Of a stretch of DNA of 32,133 bases, positions 1 to 7,665 are shown piece after piece. The position numbers and the translations under genes are program-made. The notes under the pieces were generated by a model, which was not told the DNA's origin, did no database searches, and worked only from the letters and a program-made list of their open reading frames with translations. Origin of the DNA: Bryobacterales bacterium (GTDB taxonomy: Bacteria > Acidobacteriota > Terriglobia > Bryobacterales > Bryobacteraceae); NCBI GenBank assembly GCA_003152325.1, contig PLZX01000336.1, positions 58,159-90,291 of the forward strand. The letters are read 5' to 3'. Each line of letters starts with the position of its first letter. Position 1 is the first letter of the stretch.

Positions 1-2
1 TC

Positions 3-101
3 GGCAGACCGGTCGAGTCGAAGATCGAGGGTGCGCGCGTGGAATCGTTGCCGCTAGTCGGTGGCCTGCATCACCGGTACGTTTGGAAAACCGCCGCCTG
101 A
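3..101 (+). CDS. C-terminal tail of an unidentified protein, possibly a transposase/integrase (partial)
   Basis: An open frame enters from the left edge and stops at 99-101 (TGA), giving 32 residues that end in GGLHHRYVWKTAA. The stretch is basic and aromatic and has no stop before 99. The ending resembles, from memory only, the C-termini of some integrase/transposase-type proteins of Planctomycetes and Acidobacteria; this cannot be confirmed without a search. The gene points toward the minus-strand xylanase, so it is convergent with it and does not look part of the hydrolase locus. It could equally be a chance open frame. Confidence 0.3.
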   Translation, partial: GRPVESKIEGARVESLPLVGGLHHRYVWKTAA

Positions 102-402
102 ACTGTCCGAGAGCTGGCGGACGCTCGCGGGGACAGGCTATCCGTGTGTCCCGACCCATCGTCTTGCCGTCGCGGTGGTCCATTTTCGACGCGCTTCGAG
201 GGATATCGCTGCCGAATCAAATCTCTCAGCGAGTTCCGAGGAGACCCGCATGGTGAGCCCGAGGCAGCGCGATTTACCGCAAAAAACAGTCCGGACGGAC
301 TTTTGGCGAGGGACAGCTATTCACCGTGAAAGAACTTCGGACGGATTCTTGGCGACGAACAGAGGGACAGGGCCCCGAAAAACGTCAACCGCGGCCTGGT
401 CG
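102..402. other. Non-coding stretch with short repeats, possible insertion-sequence edge
   Basis: I see no convincing gene here. An imperfect inverted repeat pairs CTGTCC (103-108) with GGACAG (131-136). The heptamer GGGACAG occurs three times (around 130, 310 and 364). Two similar stretches follow CGGACGGA (about 292 and 338), each continuing TTGGCGA, which makes an imperfect direct repeat about 46 bases apart. This could be the terminal part of a mobile element linked to the tail upstream, or simply the region where the xylanase transcript ends. No target-site duplication is visible. Confidence 0.3.
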
Positions 403-2262
403 CTAATCCAGCACACATTCGACCCGCGTGCCGTCCTTGGAGAGGCTTGTGCGCACCGTCCTGGACTTACTTCCAGACTTGACTGCGATCTCGTAGTCGC
501 CCAGGAAGCCGCGGGCCGCGAAAGTGCCCTGCGCGCCGGTCTTCCCGCCCGCATTCGTCCACCACTGTTTGAAGACGAGGTTCTTGTAGACCTCGCCGTT
601 TGGCTTGAGGGACCAGTCGCGCCGCATCATCGCGCCCCTCGGCCTCCAGTGCGCACCCTCCCAGAAGCCCCACATCACGAACGCCTTCACCGAGGGCTGA
701 CTGAAGGTGGCAGTCAGGAAGTCGCGAGTGTAATCGGCCTGCGTGGCTTCGTCGGATGTGTCGATATCGAACTCGGTGATCTCCAGTTCGCGGCCGAATG
801 CCGCGAAACGGTCGATCCGCTTCATCAGTTCGTCCATCGGGGTGACCCGCGCCGGGAAGTGGCTTTGCAGTCCGATTCCTTCAATCGGCGCGCCCTGGTC
901 GATCAGATATTGAACGGTCGCAGCGTAGTCGTCTTGGTGTGCCTTGTCCTCGCCTTCCAGGATATTGAAGTCATTGATGTAAAGTCTGGCGTTCGGATCG
1001 CCCATTCGCGCCGCCTGGAACCAGTCCACCATGGCGTGCCGGCCCAAGATGTCCATGAAGTCGTGATTAGTGAAGGTCTCGTTGATGACGTCCCAGTCCA
1101 CGAAGCGCCCGCGCAGTCCGGTGGTGGTCTCGTTGATGTGATCGAGGATGACCTTCGCGAGCGCAGTGGAGTCCTCCCTGGCGTCCTGCGCGGCCTTCAC
1201 GTTGGTGTTGTTCCAGGAGGGCCACACCAGGTTATGGCCGCGAACCTGCAATCCGTTCTCGCGCAACCAGTCTAGGGTCGCCAGCGTGGCCGGGCGGGAC
1301 GCCACGTTCGCCCACTGGGGCCACTTGTTTTCGTTCTCCATCACCGCGAAATTGAAGAGCTGCGTGATTTCCTGTTTGTATCGTGCCAGGTCCTCCACGT
1401 TCATACGCCCACTGGAAAACGCGGCGCCGCTGACTGCCGTGCCGAATAGGAACGCATGCTTGCGCATCCGGACCGCGACTTCGGCCCCACGGACCGGCTT
1501 GCCGGCCTTGTCTTTCACGACCACCAGGAGATCGCCCTTCCGAGTTTTCTCGATGCGATCTTCGGCGGCTTTTCGCCAAGCGGCGCCCGGCTCGCTGCCG
1601 GCGTATCCGAGTTTGGTGAATGGCAGTTCGGCCACTTTCTTGCTGGTCCCATAGTTCAGCAGCTCGATGCCGCCAATTTCCACGGTCTGCTCGCGCAATC
1701 CCAGCGTGAAGAAGACGTCGGCTTCTCCCTTGTTGTAGGCCCGCGTCAGAGCGAACGGGAATTGAACCTTCTTCCATGCCGTCCCAGCCAGGGCGGGTGC
1801 GTTCAGCGCCGGCTGGCTGAACATTCCTCTTCCTCCTCTTCCCGGTGCTCCCGGCGCACCGGCTCTCCCCGCCGCTCCTGCGGGCGGCGCACCTGGCGCT
1901 CCTGCCGCTCCGGGCGCGGTGCGGAATCCGGCATCAATCGTCGCGTCGCCCGCCGCGCCGGAACGCATCCAAAACGAAACCAGCAGGACATCGCCGCTGG
2001 CCATGGCGGCGTCGACGGGAGTGGTGATCTGCACGTCGGCAGGACGCTGCGGCTTCTTGGTCACTTCAATGCGCAACGCTTTCGCGAACGGCTGGCCAGT
2101 GACGGTGGCCGTGGACATCTTCGCGAATTCGCCGGCGCTACTGCTCAGATGGAACGTGGAGACGGAGTCCACCGGCAGAAGGGACGTGGCGTCGGCTCCG
2201 TATGCGGTGCAGGCCAACGCCGTCAACGCTGCGCTCATTGCGATCGTATATACACGGCTCAT
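403..2262 (-). CDS. Secreted GH10 endo-1,4-beta-xylanase with N-terminal carbohydrate-binding domain
   Basis: This 619-residue enzyme should cut internal beta-1,4 bonds of xylan outside the inner membrane. A signal peptide covers about residues 1-22. A CBM4/9-like beta-sandwich (about 25-205) is interrupted by a Gly/Ala/Pro/Arg-rich insertion at 117-147. The GH10 barrel runs about 225-570. It holds the acid/base Glu395 in DVINE and the nucleophile Glu497 in ELEITEFD, and also the GHNLVWPSW and WGFWEGAHW signatures. A short beta-rich tail (572-619) follows. The start is supported by GAAGGA just upstream on the minus strand. It lies 72 bases downstream of the GH3 gene and is probably co-transcribed with it, with a hairpin between them. 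The family call is secure; exact substrate preference is not visible. Confidence 0.95.
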   Translation of the reverse strand: MSRVYTIAMSAALTALACTAYGADATSLLPVDSVSTFHLSSSAGEFAKMSTATVTGQPFAKALRIEVTKKPQRPADVQITTPVDAAMASGDVLLVSFWMRSGAAGDATIDAGFRTAPGAAGAPGAPPAGAAGRAGAPGAPGRGGRGMFSQPALNAPALAGTAWKKVQFPFALTRAYNKGEADVFFTLGLREQTVEIGGIELLNYGTSKKVAELPFTKLGYAGSEPGAAWRKAAEDRIEKTRKGDLLVVVKDKAGKPVRGAEVAVRMRKHAFLFGTAVSGAAFSSGRMNVEDLARYKQEITQLFNFAVMENENKWPQWANVASRPATLATLDWLRENGLQVRGHNLVWPSWNNTNVKAAQDAREDSTALAKVILDHINETTTGLRGRFVDWDVINETFTNHDFMDILGRHAMVDWFQAARMGDPNARLYINDFNILEGEDKAHQDDYAATVQYLIDQGAPIEGIGLQSHFPARVTPMDELMKRIDRFAAFGRELEITEFDIDTSDEATQADYTRDFLTATFSQPSVKAFVMWGFWEGAHWRPRGAMMRRDWSLKPNGEVYKNLVFKQWWTNAGGKTGAQGTFAARGFLGDYEIAVKSGSKSRTVRTSLSKDGTRVECVLD

Positions 2263-2305
2263 GATTGTCCTTCACCCCTTGGGCCGCTGCTTCCGGCGGC
2301 CAAAC

Positions 2306-2330
2306 GGCGGAGCCTCCGTGAGGCTCCGCC
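2306..2330 (-). terminator. Intercistronic hairpin between GH3 and GH10
   Basis: GGCGGAGCCT (2306-2315) and AGGCTCCGCC (2321-2330) form a perfect 10-bp stem with a 5-base loop in the 72-base gap between the two minus-strand genes. No U-run follows on the minus strand, only GTTT. It may therefore be a partial terminator or an mRNA-stabilising/processing hairpin that lowers xylanase expression relative to GH3, rather than a full stop. Confidence 0.5.
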
Positions 2331-2334
2331 TTGG

Positions 2335-5115
2335 TTATCTGGGCAGTCTCTGTTCGCCCTGAATCTTCAGAGGCAGTTCGGCTCCGGCCGCGCCGGTTCC
2401 AGGCTGGCCAGCACCTAAGAACAGCTTATAGTCGCCGGCTGCCACCAGCCGGGTTCCTTCCTCATTCACCATGCTCAGATCGCGCGGATTCAGTGTGAAG
2501 CGCACGTGTTGTGTCTGGCCGGGGCGAACGCTCACGCGCTGGAAGGCGCGCAATGCCTTCAACGGAGCGCCGGGCAGTTTCGGGAACACGATGTAGGCTT
2601 GCACAACTTCGTCTCCCGCGACCGCGCCGGTATTGCGGACGTCGACATCCACCTGAAGATCGCTTCCGGCTTTGAGGGTGGCAGTGGAGAGCTTCGCGTT
2701 GTTGTAAGCGAACTTCGTGTAGCTCAGGCCGTAGCCGAACGGGTACAGCGGCTGCCCTTCGAAGTAGCGGTAGGTGCGGCCTTTCATCGAGTATTCATCG
2801 AAAGGCGGCAGGTCACTCAAGCTCTTGTAGAAGGTGACGGGCAGGCGTCCGCCGGGGTTGTTGGCGCCGGCTAGGGTCTCGGCAATGGCGGTGCCGCCTT
2901 CCTCACCGGGGTACCAGGCTTCAAGAATGGCATTGGCATTCTGATTGGCCCAATTGACGCTCAAGGCGCTGCCGTTCATCAGCACGACCACCAGGGGTTT
3001 TCCAGCGGTCTTCACGGCCTCGAGGAGCGCCTGCTCATCCTTGGGGAGGTCAATGGCAGTGCGGTCTCCGCCGAGGAAGCCTTCCGGCAGTGTGCGGCCG
3101 CCCATCTCTTCGCCCTCGACTTCTCTGGTAAGACCCACGAAGGCGATAACGACATCGGCCTGCTTAGCGGCGTTCACGGCAGTATCGACATCGGTAAGCG
3201 CCGACTGCCACCCGAGCGTCGGGGCCGAGGGGCCGAAGCCTCCGCGGCCACCACCCGCGCCACCACGGCCGCCGGCCGGCGGGGCCGCCGGTGCGCTGCG
3301 GAAGAACTCTACTTTGAGGGCGTAATCCTTGCCTTTTTCCAGCTTCATGACCGAACTCCGCGCCGCGGAAACGGCCGGATCCGGCGGCGCGCCACGGCCG
3401 GCGGCTGCGCGCTCGACCCAGTCGTCGATCACCAGTTTTCCGTCGATCCACACGCGGACGGCGCCCGCACCGTTGATCGAAAGGTTGTAGCTGTTGGACT
3501 CGACGGGCTTTAGGAAACCGGTCCAGCGAGCGGAGAAATCGCCGGTGCCGACACCATCGGGCAAGCGGCCACCTCCAAACGGACCGCCGCCTCCGCCCGG
3601 GCCTGCGGGCCCGATCTGGGTCTCGACGCGCGTCGCGGCCGGGGAACCGGAAAGATCCTTGCTATTGAAATAGACGGCCGCTACGCCAGGCTTGCCATCT
3701 TCGGTGTGGAGCGCCGCCGACGAAATCGTGATCGGGTTGCGCAGGAACTTCGATCCGGGTGTGTAGGTGACTTCGGCGGACGGGAACTGCTTGCGAATGC
3801 CGTCCACGGGCGTCACGTAGTGCGACGAAGTACCGTTATAGTTGCCCTCCAGGGCCGGAATGGAATCGGCCAGAGGACCCACGATGGCGATTTTCTTGAC
3901 GGTGGATTTGAGCGGCAGGAAGCCGTCGTTTTTCAGCAGAACCATCGCCTCGCGCGCCGCCTTGCGCGCCAGTTCGCGATTGGCGGCGCTGTCGTTTTCC
4001 GAGAACGGTATCTGCGCATACTTGACCATTGCGGGCGGGTCGAACATGCCCAGTTGGAAGCGCGCCTTGAACAAGCGCTTGAGGTTGAGGTCGAACTCTT
4101 TCTGGCTGATCAACCCCGTCTGGATAGCTGTAGCGTAGGCTTGCGTGTCGGCGCCGCAATCGAGGTCGGTCCCGCGTTTGAGCGAAATGGCCGCCGAATC
4201 CGGAAGCGCGGGCACGAACTTGTGATTGCGGTTGATGTCGCCGATGGCGCCGCAATCCGAAACCACATAGCCGCTGAAATTCCAAGCGCCGCGCAGCGTG
4301 TCTTCCAACAGGAACTTGTTGGCGCAGGCGGGCTCGCCGTTGATGCTGTTGTAGGCGCACATCACCGACTGCGCCTTGCCTTCCACGACGGCTTGGCGGA
4401 AAGCCGGCAGATAGGTGTCTTCGATGTCGTGGAGGGAAATCTTCACGTCGATGGCGTGCCGCGCGGGTTCGGGGCCGCTGTGCACGGCGTAGTGCTTGGG
4501 CGTGGAAATGGTCTTGAAGTACTTCGGATCGTCACCCTGCATGCCGCGAACGAAAGCCGTGCCGAGGCGCCCGGTGAGGAAGGGATCCTCCCCGTAGGTT
4601 TCATGGCCGCGGCCCCAGCGCGGGTCGCGGAAGATGTTGATATTGGGCGACCAGAAATCGAGGCCGGCCGGCCCCGGCCGCACACCCATGCCGGCGCCGG
4701 GCAGGGTGGCCCCGGCGGCGGGCGCAGCCACCTGCTTGCGCTCGTACTCGTGGAACTTGGCCCGCGCTTCGGTGCTGATGACAGTCGCCATGCGGAAGAT
4801 CAGGGGCTCGTCGAAGGTGGCGCCTAGGCCGATGGCTTGCGGAAACACCGTCGCAATACCTTGATTGGCGACGCCATGGAGCGCTTCGCTCCACCAGTTG
4901 TAGGCGGGAATCTGAAGACGCGGTATGGCAGCAGAAGTGCTACTGAACTGCGTAGCCTTCTCCTCGTTGGTCATTCGCGAAAGGAGGTCGTCCACTCGCT
5001 GGTCGGTCAGCAGCGCTGGATTCAAGTACGGCGGCCGTTCACCCGGTGGCGTCTGCTGGCCCACGACGGGTCCGATCGAAACAACCAGGAAGACTAGAGT
5101 GAGTTTTCGAGACAT
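2335..5115 (-). CDS. Secreted GH3 beta-xylosidase/beta-glucosidase with PA14 insertion
   Basis: This 926-residue exo-hydrolase removes terminal xylose, glucose or arabinofuranose from oligosaccharides. A signal peptide covers residues 1-19 (MSRKLTLVFLVVSIGPVVG). The barrel has KHYAVHSGPEP (207-217) and the nucleophile Asp287 in VVSDCGAIGD, a signature of the xylosidase-like GH3 branch. A PA14 domain (about 465-610) is inserted in the C-terminal sandwich domain, and an Fn3-like domain closes the protein. Low-complexity Gly/Ala/Pro/Arg stretches lie at about 129-151, 501-518 and 608-630. I chose the ATG at 5115 over an in-frame ATG 43 codons upstream because the extra DNA belongs to a promoter module conserved before three other genes and a normal signal peptide begins at 5115. 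It is close kin to the partial GH3 at the right end. Confidence 0.93.
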   Translation of the reverse strand: MSRKLTLVFLVVSIGPVVGQQTPPGERPPYLNPALLTDQRVDDLLSRMTNEEKATQFSSTSAAIPRLQIPAYNWWSEALHGVANQGIATVFPQAIGLGATFDEPLIFRMATVISTEARAKFHEYERKQVAAPAAGATLPGAGMGVRPGPAGLDFWSPNINIFRDPRWGRGHETYGEDPFLTGRLGTAFVRGMQGDDPKYFKTISTPKHYAVHSGPEPARHAIDVKISLHDIEDTYLPAFRQAVVEGKAQSVMCAYNSINGEPACANKFLLEDTLRGAWNFSGYVVSDCGAIGDINRNHKFVPALPDSAAISLKRGTDLDCGADTQAYATAIQTGLISQKEFDLNLKRLFKARFQLGMFDPPAMVKYAQIPFSENDSAANRELARKAAREAMVLLKNDGFLPLKSTVKKIAIVGPLADSIPALEGNYNGTSSHYVTPVDGIRKQFPSAEVTYTPGSKFLRNPITISSAALHTEDGKPGVAAVYFNSKDLSGSPAATRVETQIGPAGPGGGGGPFGGGRLPDGVGTGDFSARWTGFLKPVESNSYNLSINGAGAVRVWIDGKLVIDDWVERAAAGRGAPPDPAVSAARSSVMKLEKGKDYALKVEFFRSAPAAPPAGGRGGAGGGRGGFGPSAPTLGWQSALTDVDTAVNAAKQADVVIAFVGLTREVEGEEMGGRTLPEGFLGGDRTAIDLPKDEQALLEAVKTAGKPLVVVLMNGSALSVNWANQNANAILEAWYPGEEGGTAIAETLAGANNPGGRLPVTFYKSLSDLPPFDEYSMKGRTYRYFEGQPLYPFGYGLSYTKFAYNNAKLSTATLKAGSDLQVDVDVRNTGAVAGDEVVQAYIVFPKLPGAPLKALRAFQRVSVRPGQTQHVRFTLNPRDLSMVNEEGTRLVAAGDYKLFLGAGQPGTGAAGAELPLKIQGEQRLPR

Positions 5116-5169
5116 GGGTTTTAGCGATGTAGCCTTTCGTCGACAATACTTGATATAGACATCATGGTA

Positions 5170-5287
5170 GTGCCCAAGTCTGCCATGGTCTAGGTCTGTA
5201 CCGTATGCAGTGTTTAAGCCCCGCAGAATCTGTGTATTGAACATCGCTCCTGGATTCGTTCTAACGGTTAGGCTTGACCGTTAGAAC
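5170..5287 (-). promoter_or_regulatory. Promoter/operator module D before GH3 (shared with divergent GH43)
   Basis: A perfect 11-bp inverted repeat, GTTCTAACGGT (5258-5268) and ACCGTTAGAAC (5277-5287), is separated by 8 bases. It contains the palindrome CTAACGGTTAG (5261-5271). Read toward GH3 on the minus strand, three more blocks follow in the order seen before the esterase, GH51 and receptor genes: ACAGATTCT (5233-5225), ATACGGTACAGACCTAG (5206-5190) and AGACTTGGGCAC (5181-5170). GAATCCAG right after the operator matches GAAATCCAG of the GH51 module. The site lies between two divergent operons, so one regulator could control both. The -10/-35 positions are not certain. Confidence 0.65.
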
Positions 5288-5393
5288 CCCCTTCACCATG
5301 CGCGCCAGAGAAAAATCAGACCTATTTTTGCCGCAACTCGCGTACACTAAGACTCCAACCTCCCCAAATAAGGAGATCCCGAAGTACAGTTCT

Positions 5394-6896
5394 ATGCGCA
5401 CCGCTCTTCTAGCGACAGTTCTTGCCTTGGCCTCGATTGCCCTTGCGCTCGACGGCCAAATCGGGATCCACGATCCCTCCACCATCGTAATGTGCGACGG
5501 CAAGTTCTACACCTACGGCACCGGTGGTGGTTCTTTGGTCTCCGATGATGGCTGGACTTGGCGCAACGGCACCCGGCCCTCTCGCGCCGGAATGGCTCCC
5601 GACGTTATTCATCTTGGCAACCGCTACTACATGTATATCGCTCGGAACATCGGAGCGCAGCCCAAGGCCGAGATCAACATGATCTACAGCAATACCTTAG
5701 ACCCGAGTTCGCCGGACTACAAGTGGGAAGAAGGAGGCGTGGTCGCCTCATCCGACGGCGTCGAGGACTGCAATGCCATCGATCCGGGCGTCTTTCTGGA
5801 TCCCACCGACGGCAGGATGTGGCTAGTCTATGGCTCTTACTTCGGCTACATTCGGATGGTCGAGCTGGATCCCAAAACGGGCAAACGCCTCGATCCCAAC
5901 GACCACCCGCGTGACCTCGCCATCAATTGCGAAGCCTCCGACATGATCTATCACGATGGCTGGTATTACCTGCTGGCCACGCACGGCAGTTGCTGCCGCG
6001 GCGCCGACTCCGGATACAACATCCGCGTCGGACGGGCGAAGAAGGTGACCGGTCCCTTCCTCGATGTCGAGGGCACCGATATGATCCGCGGCGGCGGCAA
6101 GCTATTGATCGGCTCCGGCGGCCGGGTTGTGGGCGCCGGCCACTTCGGCCTCCTCGACTTGGGCGAGGGAGTTCAGAAGCTCTCCATGCACTGGGAGGCC
6201 GACCTGGACAGGGGCGGCGCCAGCGTGCTCGATATCCGCCCGCTGCTGTGGAAAGACGGCTGGCCCGCCGCGGGCGAGAACGCAAAGGAAGGCACGTACG
6301 AGATCGAATCCGTCCGTACCGGTACGGCGTTGGAGCTCAACGTCGAGGGAATGCCGGTCGGCGGTCCCCGCGGCAGAGGAGGCAGGGGAGGTGCGGGAGC
6401 GGGACCTGGCGGCGGTGTTCGAGGTGCGGTGGCGCCCGGCGGTGATGGGGCCGGACGAGGGATGTTCGGCGGCACCGGCGGCGTGATTCCGCCGCAGGAT
6501 GTGGCGCAGGTGTCGGCGAACTGGCCGGCGGGCAACATCGACTTGCGGATGGCCAACTACTTGTGCCAGGCTCAGCAGAAATGGGCGATTACGCCGGTCG
6601 CGAATGCCGGCGGCTACCCAGGTTCGCCGTATTTCAAGATCACCATCGCGGGCACGGATCGCGCGCTGGCCGCTATCGAAGACGCGGAACTGGTCGTTCT
6701 GCCCGCGTTCACCGGTGGGCCCGCACAGTTGTGGCGTTTCGACCAGCTTGCCGACGGCACGTGGCGCATCATGCCGAAGTTGGTCCCCAATTCCAAGGAA
6801 CCGTTGGCTCTTTCGGCCGTAGGCAGCAGTTTCGCTACACTGGCCAAATTCGATCCCAAGAGTGAGAAACAGCGCTGGCATCTCAAGACGCCGTGA
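5394..6896 (+). CDS. Secreted GH43 arabinanase/arabinofuranosidase-like enzyme with ricin-type tail
   Basis: This 500-residue secreted protein heads the plus-strand operon. A signal peptide covers about 1-19. The five-bladed GH43 domain (about 20-290) has the base Asp27 in HDPST, the modulator Asp130 in NAIDPG, the acid Glu180 in NCEAS and the metal-site His250 in GAGH, a pattern close to endo-arabinanases. The tail (about 300-500) carries three QxW motifs (395-397, 445-447, 493-495), the mark of a beta-trefoil lectin/CBM13 domain. A Gly/Arg-rich insertion (323-363) breaks into its first lobe. ATG 5394 begins a clean signal peptide; AAGGAG sits upstream at a long 18-base spacing. The in-frame ATG at 5274 lies inside the operator palindrome and is rejected. 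The specific substrate is uncertain. Confidence 0.88.
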   Translation: MRTALLATVLALASIALALDGQIGIHDPSTIVMCDGKFYTYGTGGGSLVSDDGWTWRNGTRPSRAGMAPDVIHLGNRYYMYIARNIGAQPKAEINMIYSNTLDPSSPDYKWEEGGVVASSDGVEDCNAIDPGVFLDPTDGRMWLVYGSYFGYIRMVELDPKTGKRLDPNDHPRDLAINCEASDMIYHDGWYYLLATHGSCCRGADSGYNIRVGRAKKVTGPFLDVEGTDMIRGGGKLLIGSGGRVVGAGHFGLLDLGEGVQKLSMHWEADLDRGGASVLDIRPLLWKDGWPAAGENAKEGTYEIESVRTGTALELNVEGMPVGGPRGRGGRGGAGAGPGGGVRGAVAPGGDGAGRGMFGGTGGVIPPQDVAQVSANWPAGNIDLRMANYLCQAQQKWAITPVANAGGYPGSPYFKITIAGTDRALAAIEDAELVVLPAFTGGPAQLWRFDQLADGTWRIMPKLVPNSKEPLALSAVGSSFATLAKFDPKSEKQRWHLKTP

Positions 6897-6944
6897 TGCC
6901 ATCGAAAATGATCCACAGGCGAAAAGCAACGTGAAGGTTCTTCC

Positions 6945-7640
6945 ATGAATTTCCGTGGACGCTATATACCGGCACTCGCCGTTCTGCTCGGTTCCGCGGC
7001 TCTGGCGATAGTCGCCGCGTCCGGCGCCGGCGCCCAGACTGCTCCCGTCACTCTGACGAGTCCTGCCACGCGGGAGACAGCGCCCGGCGCCGACGGCTTC
7101 ATCCCGCGCTGGCTGCTGCTGGAGCCGATCGGCGTCAACGGTCTGACCGACAGCGTCGTCCAGGCGGCCGTCAAGAAGGAATATTTTCCTAATCAGTTCA
7201 CCGTCGTTCCGCACGACAGCGACAAGGTGACCGTCGGCGATGCGCAACTCACCTGGCACGCCGTGGACACGACGAACTACAACGTCAACCTCTATCATTT
7301 CGCCCACGCGCTGGGCAAACCGACATCCAATGTTCTATTCTGGGCCGTAACGATCGTCAACTGCCCACAGGAGATGCGCGGCGTGCGCCTGGCTATCGGG
7401 TCGAACGCGGCCTCGGTCTGGTGGGTCAACGGGCAGGAGGTCATCGGCATTTACGGCGATCGGCAGACCGTCATCGACGATGGCGTCTCGAAACGGCTCA
7501 CGCTCAAGAAGGGCGCGAACGTGGTGCACGCGGCGGTCGTCAACGGGGGCGGGGCGACGGACTTTTGCGCCCGATTTCTCGATGCGGAGGATAAGCCGCT
7601 CAGGGCGTTCACCGTGACCTTGACCGACGAACGCAGGTGA
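6945..7640 (+). CDS. Secreted beta-sandwich protein, possible sugar-binding accessory
   Basis: This 231-residue protein has a signal peptide (about 1-30, ending GAGAQ) and one all-beta domain. Its second half (VWWVNGQEV, then a LTLKKGANVV-type strand and VVNGGG) follows the VNGQ-V / L-L-G-N-V pattern of the jelly-roll domains in GH2 enzymes and sialate esterases. It has no catalytic motif that I can see. It is spaced 48 bases after GH43 and 25 before the next GH43, with GAAGG upstream of its ATG, so it is an operon member. Proteins of this kind are sometimes labelled acetylxylan esterase by association. I infer a carbohydrate-binding or enzyme-scaffolding role; the function is not known. Confidence 0.65.
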   Translation: MNFRGRYIPALAVLLGSAALAIVAASGAGAQTAPVTLTSPATRETAPGADGFIPRWLLLEPIGVNGLTDSVVQAAVKKEYFPNQFTVVPHDSDKVTVGDAQLTWHAVDTTNYNVNLYHFAHALGKPTSNVLFWAVTIVNCPQEMRGVRLAIGSNAASVWWVNGQEVIGIYGDRQTVIDDGVSKRLTLKKGANVVHAAVVNGGGATDFCARFLDAEDKPLRAFTVTLTDERR

Positions 7641-7665
7641 GTTTGCCTAAGATCGGATATGGCCC

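Noticed and set aside
5116-5244. In-frame N-terminal extension of the left GH3 starting MFNTQILRG
   Set aside because: Its DNA aligns with promoter blocks that are non-coding before three other genes, and a normal signal peptide starts at 5115.
5274-5279. TTGACC in the spacer of the operator palindrome as a -35 box for the GH43 operon
   Set aside because: No -10-like hexamer lies 16-18 bases downstream, so a sigma-70 promoter cannot be supported there.
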